A stretch of 64,000 nt of DNA. Source: Jacaranda mimosifolia. Taxonomy: Eukaryota > Streptophyta > Magnoliopsida > Lamiales > Bignoniaceae. The DNA lies in assembly GCA_018894105.1 (NCBI GenBank), contig CM032129.1, positions 31,699,468 to 31,763,467 of the forward strand, in the 5' to 3' direction. A program made the position numbers and the translations under genes. Below the pieces are notes generated by a model. The model saw nothing but the letters and a program-made list of their open reading frames with translations. It did no database searches and was not told the origin of the DNA. Each line of letters begins with the position of its first letter. Positions within the stretch are counted from its first letter, which is position 1. This document shows, piece after piece, positions 13,301 through 24,952 of this stretch.

Positions 13301-16300
13301 GTTTCATAGATCCATTGGTTGGATGAGATATTTCATTCTGACCCCGTATTATAGTTCCATCCTAGAAGTCAACAAGAAGAGAAGTAAATATAAGTTGGAA
13401 AACGCTAACTTCATTCTTCAGTTCAACGATTTTGACAGTTTTTTGGAGAAACATTCTCTGCATGGTGTGAAGTTAGCTCAAAACTAGAAAAACAATAATT
13501 ACCAACAGAAAAATTAGCCACTACAAGGATAATGACCTGTGAATTCCTGACCCAAGTAATTTCCAAATATCTAGCCACCAAACCACCTACCACCATCTGC
13601 TGATACCACTTCATCACTACTAGCCCACCATGTATCACTGTCATAACCATTGGCACAATTATAATCACTCATCACCGACATTACTAACACAAGCCACCAA
13701 CTACACTAGCAGAAAATTTGTTGACACTACACATTCACCATAAATACAATCTCCATTGACTCCCAAAGCTTCCACTGCTTCCATCACACAGCTTTTTGAA
13801 TTTTTTCTTCTTATTATAAGATGCATGAAAGCAAAAGAATATGATAAGTACGGGAAAGATTTTCACTGAACTTGACCCGCATGTTGGTGCAATACTTATA
13901 TTTCCATGGTGAAAACATTAGGTATTTTTTACTACAGTCAAATTCATAGGACACATTGTTACTTCAGAAACAAGAAAAGATTTTCATACCCATAATTCAC
14001 ACCCCAAAGTAAGCCTATCATTTGTGGATATAACTGGGAGGACCAAGCTTTCAGCAGGAATTTCCGAGACACGTGAAAACAAAAAAATTGCAGCATCTAA
14101 AGACTGAAAAAATATGCGTGCTCCAGCAAAGAAGAAATTCCCAATACTGCAAACAAGATAAGTACTAATTAATAGTAATGCACTGGATACAAAGTCAAAC
14201 TAAGCTACCAAATTCTAAGAGTAATAAATACCAGATAGAAAACCAAGAGACAGAAGAGAAAATTAGCATCTAAGCCAAATGGAAAGTTATAAACCACTAG
14301 AGAAAAGAGAAAATTATAAAGTAAACCAGAAGGAAAGTAATGCTAAACAGAGTGAATCATGGACTGTCAAGCTTGCATATAATGGACTAGCAGGTTCCCT
14401 CTTAATCTGAATTGATAGGCCACTGTCTTGTGGAAAACAAACGACGACCTTGAAAAGATCTCCACTTAACATGGTCCAAGTAAGACGCCACGTGTTTTAT
14501 GCCCCTCAAATGCCTCAATGCTCTCGAGGCCTGTTCTCTCTTCAGTTAAGTTTCTAGGTCAACTAAATTCAAGGCAATCTGATTTCCATTCATAAAATCC
14601 TTGTCATGCATATTCCATATTTAAGATACAGCAATTGTCTTGTTTCATGTTATAACAAGGCAGAATGCAATATGATTCTATGGATATCAGGGAAATTAAA
14701 CCCATAAAATCAAAGCATATATAGATAAATAGCACATAAACAACACACATAAATTACACACTAATTTATACTGCATTTGTGCAATTTAAACTTGTGAAAA
14801 GCTCGTTGTTTGTCTAATCTGCCTCATACATGTGCCTTGGATGGAAATTTGGCAACAAACTCTATCAATCACTAGAATTTCAATAAGTAAAAGGTTCTAA
14901 ACTCTACAATAAATATGAATACTAGAGATTTCCAGAAATAATTAATACCTTCCATTACTGAAACAGAACATTTCGTCCGACCTCCGAAGGATCTGCAAAA
15001 TTTAGTTTTTCGCCCCATATAAATGATGAGTATAAACCGTAAAAAGCAGAAATGATAATGGCTGTGGAGGTTTCCTTTCTATTGAATTTATTGGAAGTCC
15101 AGAAAGAATTAGTTATATTTATAGATACTTGTCAAAGACAACAACATAGGGCACACAAATATGGTGGTATAATTTATGCACCTTCAAATCTGGTGCACTA
15201 ACACCTAGGACATTTTGAACTGATCATCCACATGTTAAAATGGAAATTTTGAGAGTCAATAATTCACGAAATCTGAAAATTGTTACCAAGTACCTAAGTC
15301 AGCAGCCTTGGCACATTAGCTCCAACTGGAAAATACTTATCTTGTCACTATTTCAAAAACTTGCGACTTCACAGCTAAATCTAGTTCATTATGTAGTTTA
15401 ACTTCTATTCAGGTGTCATAAAAGTCAAAGTTTATCAACATCATAAAATAATCCCATTTCTAGAATACTCGAGGCGAAATGCTCATCCGCATAGAAGTGA
15501 AAATATTCATCAATTAGATAAATAAGGATCAGAATATGCTGCATGGAAAAGTGGGATGCTATAAGTGCATATCACAGTATAAGAGAAGTGAGCGATAAAA
15601 AATTATTCGGTGCTGCTATTTCAAATGTTAGAACAATTACACATGCAAGCACGAGAGCACACCAGCCAGCTGACTAAAGAATTAGGTAATGAAAGCAATG
15701 TGGTTGCGATAAACAGACCTGATCCTGGAAATAAGCCAAAAAAGCTCGAATAGTTTCCCTGTAAGGTTTTGAGACACCAGTCCACAGAGAATGCTTCCCT
15801 TCCACAATATCATACCTGTTGAATTCTCAACTTAGCAAACTAGCACTTGTTACTCCGGACAAAGTAGGATTACAAAGTAGCTTTCAAGGCTCTAGAAGAG
15901 AATAGTGGGTAAAAGATACATGACCACATGAAAAAGAAAGAATTGAGTCCTCTCAAGCCATGCGGTTGAAAAAGATTAGAAGCACCCTTGAGCAAAAGGA
16001 TTATTAAAGCAAGTTTGCTGTTACTACCATTCAAACTTGGCTTTTTGTGCCTCAAGAGGTAACCGATGACCCAGCAATGTCCGCACTGCAAGAGCTTCAT
16101 TGGTACTTTGATCAGATAGTCTCAAACACCTTGACCGAATGTCTCCAACGGCAGGACCACCTGCAAGCATATCATCAAATAAGTAAACAACTAAACCGGG
16201 AACTTGAAACTACAAATATCGCATATATAATTCAATGAAATATAGTTCCATCCCAAAATGACTAAACATAAGACCATACGTATAATAAATCATAAACACA

Positions 16301-19300
16301 GAGATAATGCTTTCTAAGTATTCCTTGTTTTCTATCTTGTCCACCAAAGGTTAGACAGAGAATCTTCGCCGTATGTCAGAGGTGATCAATGTACAGCAAC
16401 CGCAAGAAACCAGACGAGATTGAAATAAAATACTAAGTTGATTGAACACACCAAGAACACGAACAATCTCAGCTGTGCTCCCTCCATCATCTGAAACAGG
16501 GAGAACATGAGCGACACAGGTGGTTAACTTCTTAAGCTCTTCCACAACACCATTAAAGGCAGTTCCACCTGCAGTACTGCCACGCTGTTAGATAGTCCCA
16601 AAGAAAAGTAGAAAAAACAACATGTCCAACAGGTATTGTACAGAACTAGATGGCAGAAATTTCACATAAGATGGTGCCTCATTGTCCCAAAGATATCAGT
16701 AGAAACAATTCATTAATAATTGAATATCAGATGTTCCTGATAAGCAATGCGCTTCATTCTTCCAAAGAATATCACCAAACTTAGTCCACTATCCATCTGC
16801 CTTCTTGACTTCAATGTGAAAGTTTTAATTAACTTTTTGGAATATTTTCAAACAGAAAATGTGTCTCCAGCATGCTCAATCATGATAGAGGAAAAACGAA
16901 AAACTTGTCCAAATTCCAACAAGTGTGAGAAAATCTAGCACTGTATACATCTCAAAAGTATTACAACCTTCACATCATAATTTTTGCTTTAATTTGGGCA
17001 ACAGAAAATTCAGCATAGCAACATGACATGAAGCATAGATTTTATTGCTCCTATTATCTATTAAGAATTTAAACATGTGATAGTATGAATAGGGGTACAA
17101 CATGAATCGAACCTGCTCATGAGTCTAGCAAGCCGGATTGAGCTCAAGCTCGAGCTAAAATATAGGTATTATTCGAAAGCTAGTGAATTTTTATTTTTAT
17201 TTTTTATTTAAATATATTAACTTTATTACTAATAGTAAGGTAGTTGCTCAAGTGACTTGTCCTACCATAATGCAATAACAATAATATTATTTTCATTAAA
17301 AACAAAGTGATATTTTAAATGATTTTTAAATATATTAAATTGTATTAAGAAAATATTTATTGAAATAAAAGAAACGCATTATTATTTTACTACTAATAAA
17401 AATTGTTATGTATAAAAAATAAGCTAAAAAAAGTTTAAAAGTATTATTAATTTAATTGATAACATATAATCAAACAAAAATAATAAGGATAATGAAAGTA
17501 GCAATGTTATTCAATATAATCAAAAAATTAACTTAAATAATATAATTATCATTTCTTGTGAGTGAGTTTCAGCTAATGCTTGAGCTTAATTTTACAGGCT
17601 GAAGCTCGTTTAAACAATTTCAAGCTCGAGCTCAAAAATTCTTGAAATCTCGAATCATTTGCACCGCCTAGATGATCACTTCATGCAAAGTTTTTGTCTT
17701 TTATTAGGTATATGAAAAAGATGATAGCAGGGAATTTTCCGAAAACTAGCAAATTCATGAGGATGTTCTAGTAACTAGTAACTAAGGGATTTAGAAGTAA
17801 TAAATCATTGCCATTAACAACGTGTTAGATAAAGCCATCAAAAGATTAAAACATAGCCCTCCATACCGACTGACATGTCTAACAACCGAACTGAAATATT
17901 AATGGCCTGCTTAAGTATTGAAAGGTCTAACATTAAGTCACTAACCAAAAATTCCTATGCAAGTTAGTATCAAAAAGTCACCACAACTGGAACTCTAGTC
18001 ATGGCACTTGAAACTTGAAAGTGAATATAGAATCACCAAAAACTTCGCACATCTTCAAGAAAGTCTCAGACCCATTTATACTTTAACGAATCAGTTCAAC
18101 CAAATACCCATTATCGCCCCAATGAGCCAACTAAAGATGAAATGTGTCAAAGGGGAATGCATCATTTAGATGATTTTCTCACTTAAGCAGTAGATTCCTT
18201 TTCTTATCAATTTCAATGTTAGAAAACAGTAACATATGAACAACCCAAAGCCATAAAACATATATCCACATGATGGGTATACAGATGAACAACCCAAGGG
18301 CATAAAATTTTGCCATGCACACATTAAAATAACTGAAACACATATGAGAAAGGCTATGTACACTAGCATTTTGGGGAAATTTTTCCCGACTCCCAAAACA
18401 ATTCCAAAAAACATACACATTCTCCAATCATTTCCCAAAATACAAAAAATTTACACCAAAAAAACCCTCAGAATTCAATCTCAAAAAGACCGTACACACT
18501 ACCCTAGCCCTATCTTGACCCTACTAATACTCAAGTATATATATATATATTATACACACACCATTAAAGTATATATATATATATACACATTACATAAAAA
18601 AACAATTTCTTCCTACAAACCCTACAAAAAAAGTAATTAATTTGACATCTACAGTAAAATTTGTCCCCCCACCAAAACATTAACAAACAAACAAACACCG
18701 CATTCTCAATCAATTTTCCCTATTTTCCCAAAACATAAACAAACAATTAACATATTTTTCAATTTTTCTCCCAAAAACCCATTCTCCCAAAAAAATTTCT
18801 AGAAAATGGACAAGATGCTAATCAACATGCCCAAAGAAAACACATGGTACTTCAAAAGCTTATTTTCCTTTCTTTTACTTTTCTTAAACAAATCCAAGTG
18901 GAGAAATCCATATTAAAGTCAAAAGAAAGTATGGATTCTAGACAACTTTTAGCGTTTTCTAAAAACCTTATGTATGATATAAATCATTAATACCTCAGAA
19001 ATTCAGTTCTTGGACTTCCAAGACTTCCTTGAAAACACAATGGCAATCTTGAATCAATATTTGAAATACTATAAACAAGAAACCAGAAAAAGAAATCCAC
19101 ATAATTAAAAGAAGAAGAAGAAGAAGAAGAAGAAAGAAACTAGTAATGGGTTTCTTTATTAGACATTCAGTTTGCACATAAGGCACAAATCAACACCCAA
19201 TAACGATGTAATCCCCGCATCCCAAAAACCATTACCCTTAATTTTGCATTTTCTTGAAATCCCTCAACCTCAAAACCCAATTTCTTACCTTTTCTTGAAA

Positions 19301-19514
19301 AAACAACAAAAGAAAGATTCACAATAAACCAAAAGAAGACATAAAATTTCATGCGAACCCCTGTCCGTGAATCTATGCCAAAAAAAAAAGAAAAGGAGAG
19401 AACATACATACCCGAAAAAACAAGCAAATATGGCTGAGTGGAGATGCTATTCGTGGTAGTGGAAGCAGAAGAACAGTGATAGTGGAGAGTATTATTTCTA
19501 AAGGGTGGTGCCAT
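4381..19514 (-). CDS. CofD/YvcK-like (UPF0052) protein, 13 exons
   Basis: Exons on the minus strand: 19514-19412, 16568-16452, 16160-16028, 15815-15719, 14992-14949, 14146-13990, 13361-13290, 12675-12592, 6173-6072, 5726-5679, 5436-5311, 4881-4789, 4500-4381. All junctions are GT-AG and in phase, giving 431 residues. Family motifs run in order: LLVFSGGTAFNGVVEELKK (glycine-rich loop, residues 30-48), PVSDDGGSTAEIVRVLGG, VGDIRSRCLRLSD, SIGNFFFAGARIF, AMGSLFTSICPSL, and NGTHDRETGGF near residues 324-334. Bacterial relatives are CofD (2-phospho-L-lactate transferase, F420 synthesis) and YvcK (cell-wall and carbon regulation). I recall the Arabidopsis counterpart as MEE18, but I am not certain. 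Plants are not known to make F420, so the reaction is unknown. The first 26 residues are Ser/Thr-rich and almost free of acidic residues, suggesting a transit peptide. The ATG at 19514 was chosen because a TATA box lies at 19618-19611; in-frame ATGs at 19676 and 19748 lie upstream of that box. Intron 8 is 6.4 kb because of transposon insertion. Confidence 0.9.
6860..7920 (-). mobile_element. Truncated second copy of the intronic LTR element
   Basis: Bases 6860-7190 resemble the LTR copies at 7921-8479 and 10998-11565; examples are the ACTAGC..AAATGTTTCAATGCC stretch and CATCCTCATGCTCG-like segments. Bases 7200-7760 resemble the internal region 8490-8960, in the same order and orientation. Similarity is moderate, so this copy is older or more decayed. 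A 27 bp A run (about 7569-7595) interrupts it. It lies in intron 8 of the CofD-like gene. Confidence 0.5.
7921..11565 (-). mobile_element. Degenerate non-autonomous LTR retrotransposon in intron 8
   Basis: Two diverged direct repeats, about 10998-11565 (568 bp) and 7921-8479 (559 bp), are the LTRs. On the minus strand both begin TGTGAG. A primer-binding site TGGTATTAGAGC, complementary to initiator tRNA-Met apart from one substitution from the usual TGGTATCAGAGC, lies at 10994-10983, just inside the 5' LTR. The 2.5 kb internal region (8480-10982) has no reverse transcriptase, integrase or other convincing ORF. The longest minus-strand frame there, 8894-8661, is 77 codons and unrecognised. I see no clear target duplication or polypurine tract, consistent with age. 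LTR divergence is substantial, so the insertion is old. Confidence 0.7.
10983..10994 (-). promoter_or_regulatory. Retrotransposon primer-binding site
   Basis: Minus-strand TGGTATTAGAGC, one base off the standard initiator tRNA-Met binding sequence, located immediately inside the inferred 5' LTR. It fixes the element's orientation as minus. Confidence 0.6.
12277..12394. mobile_element. Small MITE-like inverted-repeat element in intron 8
   Basis: ATTGATAGGTCTCCTATACC at the left is matched by an inverted TTGGAGGCCCCTATCAAT near 12380, enclosing about 80 AT-rich bases. It lies in intron 8 of the CofD-like gene. No clear target duplication was seen. Confidence 0.3.
12433..12454 (+). other. G-quadruplex motif in intron 8
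   Basis: Four runs of three or more G separated by one or two A (5G, 5G, 5G, 3G) on the plus strand, which is the template strand of the CofD-like gene. Confidence 0.6.
13251..13267. repeat. (GA)n microsatellite
   Basis: About eight GA units, located 23 bp past the 3' end of exon 7 of the CofD-like gene, in intron 7. Confidence 0.8.
17090..17670. mobile_element. hAT-like MITE in intron 1 of the CofD-like gene
   Basis: Ends are imperfect inverted repeats: TAGGGGTACAACATGAATCG on the left and, inverted, TAGGCGGTGCAAATGATTCG on the right. Internal AGCTCAAGCTCGAGCT motifs near both ends are shared with the element at 19755-20347, so both belong to one family. The 8 bp flanks (AGTATGAA and GATGATCA) no longer match well. 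Confidence 0.5.
18536..18593. repeat. TA/CA microsatellite cluster
   Basis: Two (TA)n tracts with short CA extensions, in intron 1 of the CofD-like gene. Confidence 0.8.
19111..19134. repeat. (GAA)n microsatellite
   Basis: Eight GAA units in intron 1 of the CofD-like gene, giving a polypyrimidine run on the transcribed sense strand. Confidence 0.8.
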
Positions 19515-19610
19515 GAAAGACAGTTTTCTGGAATGTGAAGAAAAAGGAGGCGAATGATGATGAGAAAGAAAGAATGGGAATGGAATTGGAAAATAGATTT
19601 GATTTGGGGG

Positions 19611-19618
19611 ATATATAA
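19611..19618 (-). promoter_or_regulatory. TATA box of the CofD-like gene
   Basis: TTATATAT on the minus strand, 97 bases upstream of the ATG at 19514. It argues against the two in-frame ATGs further upstream. Confidence 0.55.
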
Positions 19619-19754
19619 GGGACGGTGAATTTGACGAGGGCAAGGAAAACGAGGGTCCCAAGCGAGCGTCCGCCATAATCCCAAAGTCCTGGAAAAGAGC
19701 TAATGGCTTGAGGGGGTGCACATCAGCATTAGAGGAAACAGCGGTCAACCGACG

Positions 19755-20347
19755 TGGGGTGTAAATGAGATGAGATTAGCTAAAAATAGTCCATGCTCAA
19801 TTCGATAAAAATTGATATTTGATTTGATCTTTTTAAGTCTTAACTGAGTTCAACTTGAGCTCATTAATTAAATAAGTTAAGTCAAATTGAATTCAATAAT
19901 ATTCAACAAGTTGAAACGAGCTTTTTATTTTATATATATATATACATATAATTATAATCTAGACTCATACAAAATATATATATATAAGTAAATAATAATA
20001 ACAATAATTCAATTTTTTATTTTTAGAAAAATATATAACAAAATTATTTAAAAAATTTATAATTATAGATTTTGTTTTGAATTTAAATGAGTTCGAATTA
20101 ATCTAAACTTATACGAGTTTGAGCTCAAGCGCATTCAAGCTTAACGAATCGAGTTTTTTTGCTTCTCTATGACGAGCTTTATCAGTCAAGCTCGATAAGG
20201 CTCGTTGAGCCTTCGTCTATTCCAACGAGCCGAGTTTGAGTTTGGTTATTTAAACTCGACCAAATTCTACTCAAGCTCGAGTTCGCGAATTAATAGATGA
20301 ACCGAGTTTGAAACTATTAGATTTGGGCTCGACTCATTTACACCCCA
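19755..20347. mobile_element. hAT-like MITE upstream of the CofD-like gene
   Basis: Near-perfect terminal inverted repeats: TGGGGTGTAAATGAG at the left and CTCATTTACACCCCA at the right. The internal sequence is AT-rich with AGCTCGAGTT-type motifs as in 17090-17670. It starts about 137 bases upstream of the TATA box of the CofD-like gene, so it may contribute promoter sequence. The 8 bp target duplication is not recognisable. Confidence 0.6.
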
Positions 20348-20934
20348 ACCCGGATGCACCTTTTCTTTCACATGTTTTGTTCATGTCCTCTAGAATTTTT
20401 AATTACTTTTAGCATTCTTGCCAATACACTATATATAGAATTTAATGTTTTTATTATTCTTTTGTTGTGCCATTAGAGGAAATTACTAGGGTTCAATACG
20501 ATTTAGATTAAAAATTAAAAAGAATTACTTGCCAATTACTTTGATTTTCGATTAGAGCAACCGTTCTTTCTTCCACAATCGTGCAAAACAATTCAAATTT
20601 TAATTAACAGTCTTTCTCGCACAAGTATTTGGCTCGAATTTAATTCATATAAAGAGCTTATAAATCGTAAAATTTCTTCTGTGCACACTAATTTAAAAAA
20701 GCAAACCTTGCTAACAATAGAAGCAGTTATAAAAGTGGTCAACTTGAAATTTTGAGTTGACTAAAAGAATCGGTTAAGAATTTGATAAATTTTATATAAA
20801 AATTCTATAAACTTGATTAAATCAAAGAAAAGATTGTGAAAAAGGAAAAATCCTCATAATTTCCAACCAAAATCAACAAGTTAAACATTTTCTTGCACAA
20901 GAAGTGTAATGCAACAAGACTCTTTCTATTCTTG

Positions 20935-21180
20935 GCATAAATTCAGTAAGTTAGAATAGAAAATAAAATAGGAAATGAAATAAAGAATTCAAATTTATTC
21001 TTCAACTTAAGTTTTCTATTTTATTCCCTATTCCATCTCTTGTTCCATTTTATGAACATATGATACATGTATTAAATATTTCCTTATAAAAATAATTGAT
21101 TGAGAATCAAATACACTTGGCATAAATTCAGCAAGTTGGAATAGGTGATGAAATATGGAATGGAACAGAGGATCCAAAAT
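20935..21180. repeat. AT-rich inverted-repeat family ending in GGAACAGAGGAT
   Basis: The segment contains TTCAGCAAGTTGGAATAGG, TGATTGAGAATCAAATACAC and GGAACAGAGGATCC. Closely similar strings occur inverted or direct at 60625-60770, in part at 26555-26630, and as GAATCCTCTGTTCTATTC at 22475. These are dispersed copies of one small repeat, probably a MITE. This copy is just downstream of the ARM-repeat gene. Confidence 0.45.
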
Positions 21181-21241
21181 GTCATTCTTCCCTTTGTATT
21201 TACAGTTTTGGCTGAAAAAAAGGGCAAGTTTTGGCATGCCT

Positions 21242-23579
21242 CTAGTAAGGCAAGCTCTTAGAACTTGAACTAATCACCAAGGCATTAAGCCTTGAAGAAC
21301 CCGGAGAACCACCCTTGGCCCGACGAGTAATGGTTTCCATATTTTTATACAAACTTTGCTTCACAATTCTCTTCATCAATTTCTTTCCTTCATCAATATC
21401 CTTCTGATTGACGGGTGAACCCATGGACATCCACCCCATCTGGGGACCCGAATGAGGACCCATTTTCATTTGCCTTTCGTCCTTAAACCACTGCAGTATT
21501 TTGACAGCTCTTTTCTGCGCCAATGGACTACCCAAAAGTGCTACTTCAAGAAGCACCTGAACTATTCCAGCCTTAACCATTTTCTGCCTCTGCAAGGAGC
21601 TCTGATGGGCTAAAACCATCAGAATATAAGCAGATAATTCTTGGCATTTAGGCTTATCTTCCCATGACATTATTTCTATTAACCCTTCAGGCACCATTGG
21701 ATTATGCTCTAGAGCTTTTCTTCCTGCTAAGGTTACTACCAAGTTTCCCAAAGTTGCTAAGGATTTTTCTGATACTTCTTTTACTGCGGACAAACTTATT
21801 AGAATGTTGACAACCCCAGTAGAAATCAAAGTTCCGATGTTGTCTAAAACTGAGGAAAGATTGTACAATGTGGTTAAACATGAATCTTGGGTGTCTAAAG
21901 TATTTGAACTTGACTCAAGAATGGAGACTATAATGGGAATAATTCTTGCTGAGTTGAGGGAAAATTGGGTGTTGGCCAGGGCTGATATAGACAAGAGGAG
22001 CTGGGCAAATTCTTGCCTAGCTGTTTCCTCCAAGGCCCCGATGTTTTCGGGTAGTTTTGATAAGATTCCTGCCTCCACCATTAAAGCCTTGCTCCTGGAA
22101 GAAGAGCAAAATGAACAAGAATACCATTAAAATAAGCTTAAGCTGGAATAATTCAGACATTTTAGGAACAAAGTGTCGGGGTGTACAATATTAAACTTAC
22201 AAGTTATAAACTACGTATGAACATATGGTGGGGGCTTCCCCAATTATAATTTGAGGACCCTATAGACCTATTGCAGAAAAATAAAGTAATTATATAAGGG
22301 AAAAGTCAACATGATTCTCTGAACTTAATTTACCTTGGAACATGAGGAGTCTACAAATCAAGTTTTAAGTTCTTTACAAATAACCCTTATAAAATAGTTG
22401 TACTAAATCTCATTATCATGTTGGTTTTTTTTTTTTTCAAAATAAATAAAAAAAGGTAAGCAAAACCAGTTTGAATCCTCTGTTCTATTCTAAAATTATT
22501 TCAATTAAATATCATAAACAAATGTCAAGCATTACGCCACCTTAAATTCTTGCATACCCTAGACTTTAGTGCGGAGTCTCCTTATGTTCTAACTTGGGCT
22601 CCAAAGCCTCCACCCTACCCCCCCCCCCCCGCCCCCTGTTTTTTGTCCTAAATTTACCTAGGGATTTCAGAAAAACTAGTGATAATAAAGTTTATCCTAG
22701 AAGGACCCAAGTCAAGAAACACATACTACAAAGCAAGCATGAGCATAAGCATCAAAAAGAAATTTATTCAAGTGAGAAAATTACTTCATTATGGTTATTA
22801 GTAATGGCCACTAGACCTCCATTATGGATGATTCTTCGTATGCAGTTCCAAATTTCCAATGACATTTTTCCCACCCACCACTAAGCCCAATAAGTCCCAC
22901 CAACAATAATTTAAAAAAGAATAAGCCAATGTGCAGGCAATGGAACAGTTTCTGCCTTATTTCGTCTCAAAATTTTCACTAGAGAGCTATCAGCTTGAAA
23001 AATACATCCATTTCCAGCAAACTTTTTGTTTTCGGATAATAATCTGATTAAGCCAAGCTCTTGCCAGATTAACTTTGATCTTGATTCTTGATCTCTGGTG
23101 CAATCTAATTCCCATTTATCCTAAAATACTCAAAAGAAAAAAGAAAATTAAATAGTAAAATCAACTTACGTGAAAGAGCCATTTGCGAGCTGAATTAACG
23201 CTCGAACAGCCAATCTTTGACGCGCCACCACTTCCGAACCAACCATGGCAACCAGCGGCGGAATGACGCCGAGCTGCGCCATAGTTTTCCGCCGCTTCAA
23301 GTCGTCTTCCGCCAGCTTCTTTATCTCTTCCGCCGCCACCTCCTTCTCCTCCCAGTTCCCAAAATGGAGCCTTTTTACAGACCTTTGCAAAGCCACCATC
23401 CAATCATCACGGCCCTCTAACTTTTCTCCCATATTGTCTGCTTCAATCTCCGCTTGTTTATCTGTATCTAAAGGTTCCGCCGGCGGTTTCTGACAGCGTC
23501 TAAGCGAAGTAACCTTCGCATGCGAGCAAAGAACCTTAGCTTTATTTAGGTAAAGAACCAGTTGGTCAGAGAATCTCAT
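21242..23579 (-). CDS. ARM-repeat superfamily protein
   Basis: Two exons, 23579-23170 and 22094-21242, joined in phase across a 1,075 bp intron; 420 residues. Armadillo-type helical repeats begin near residue 75 ([20 protein letters not shown], then [13 protein letters not shown]) and continue through the second exon ([18 protein letters not shown]-like [59 protein letters not shown]). The set resembles plant ARM proteins related to U-box E3 ligases, but there is no U-box, so a scaffold or protein-binding role is inferred. The C-terminus is basic and Ser-rich. The upstream frame at 23720 begins with TTG, so the first ATG, 23579, is the start; a TATA box lies at 23733-23726, leaving about 120 bases of 5' leader. 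Confidence 0.88.
22618..22636 (-). other. Poly-C tract (G-rich on the sense strand) in the ARM gene intron
   Basis: Thirteen C, one G, then five C on the plus strand. The sense strand of the ARM-repeat gene is therefore G-rich here, in the intron. Confidence 0.6.
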
Positions 23580-23725
23580 GACCTTTTTGGTGCTTGTGGA
23601 ACTGACATATTTCAAGAATTTTGATTCAACTATTGTGGGCTGATGTTTTGTTTCTTGGTCTATTTTAGTGTTCAAGACTCTGTTTTCTTTTTGTAAGAGG
23701 AAAGTGAAGAATGGAGACAAAGAGA

Positions 23726-23733
23726 CTTTTATA
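23726..23733 (-). promoter_or_regulatory. TATA box of the ARM-repeat gene
   Basis: TATAAAAG on the minus strand, about 150 bases upstream of the ATG at 23579. Confidence 0.7.
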
Positions 23734-23993
23734 GGAAAATGCTAAGAATGAAAGAACAGAGAGCACGTGCAGGTTAAGAAACCTGTCGGCTTTCATGGGG
23801 ATGAAAGAAAATTTCTGGTACAGATCATGCAACTGTTACCAAGTACCCTTTATGGGATCGAAGCATTCGAAATACCCATAATACCCCCATGTTTTTGGCA
23901 TTTCTATTTTGTTGCCACTAAAATCCATAATTCAGTCAAACAAGAAAATGAGAAGCAATGGTAGTAAAAGAAGATTTACGTCATTATCACTTT

Positions 23994-24373
23994 GAGTGAA
24001 TTTATAAAATTTTAAAAATATTTTATAAGATCTTAAAAACTTAAAAAAATTTATAAAATATTTAGGAGTTTATAAGATGATATATAATATTTTATAAGTT
24101 TTTTAAGAAATGGTTTTACAAGTTATAAGATTTGAAAATAAGGTGTTAAGGCTTATAACTCTTCTAAAAATAATAAATAATTTCTAACTTATCTTTAAAA
24201 TTTTAACAAGCTCCTATAATTTTAAACATATTAGTTATAATATTATCATTTCTAATATTTTAAAAGCTCAAAAATAGTATTCTATCCAAATATTTTAAAA
24301 TTTTAATTTTAATTATTTTATAGAATATAAGAACTTAATAAAATCTATTAAATAAATTTAATCAAACAACCTC
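23994..24373. mobile_element. MITE-like element of the TTATAAGAT family
   Basis: AT-rich DNA with repeated TTTATAAGAT-type blocks. The right end CAAACAACCTC is followed by TTA. The left end GAGTGAATTTATAAAA is a decayed counterpart. Composition and right end match the better preserved element at 58750-59005. Confidence 0.4.
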
Positions 24374-24376
24374 TTA

Positions 24377-24952
24377 ATCATGACAGTTATAAACATTATT
24401 GCACATAATAAATAGATCAAGATAAAGAAGATTTCTTGTTTTTATGAAATTTTATCTTGATTTCATTCATATTCCTCAATGTTGAATAGAGAATATATAG
24501 TATATGCAGGTTAAATTCCCTCAAAAATTTAAAACTTTGATTGTTGAAAAAATCATGCTTTAGGAGCAAGATTTATAATCTTAAATTTTTATTGAAGTTT
24601 TTAAGACTATTTGAACAACATTAATTGTTTGTGGGAACTAGGTTTAGTTTATCACGATTAATGTCCCTCCTCATACATGAGGCTTGAATGAAAAAAAAAT
24701 GTGATTAAATCTTGAAATAATCTCCATTGTATTTTAAGAACAATAATAAATATAAGGATAATTCATAGAATTCAAATGTATATTTTTATACACACAAAAC
24801 TTATTAGAGTTTGAATCTTGTACTCACACAGTGTGAGACCGATATTATTAGACCAATTATCCACTAAGTAATTCGCAAAGTCATTCATTCAATTTATTTT
24901 TTTTCTTTTTTTTAATACCTTAATAAATTACCTTAAATATTTCTCTAAGTAA
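24377..24952. other. Intergenic AT-rich stretch with a possible SINE relic
   Basis: No gene seen. Near 24785-24893, read on the minus strand, AGATTCAAACTC (box-B-like) is followed by a tail TGTGTGTATAAAAATA, like the SINE-like relic near 3661. No duplications are visible. Confidence 0.25.

Noticed and set aside
19515..19748. Longer N-terminus for the CofD-like protein from the ATG at 19748 or 19676
   Set aside because: Both lie upstream of the likely TATA box (19618-19611), and 19748 sits at the edge of a MITE. Kept only as alternatives.
23580..23720. N-terminal extension of the ARM-repeat protein from 23720
   Set aside because: The frame begins with TTG, not ATG, and lies next to the TATA box at 23733-23726. 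The first ATG is 23579.
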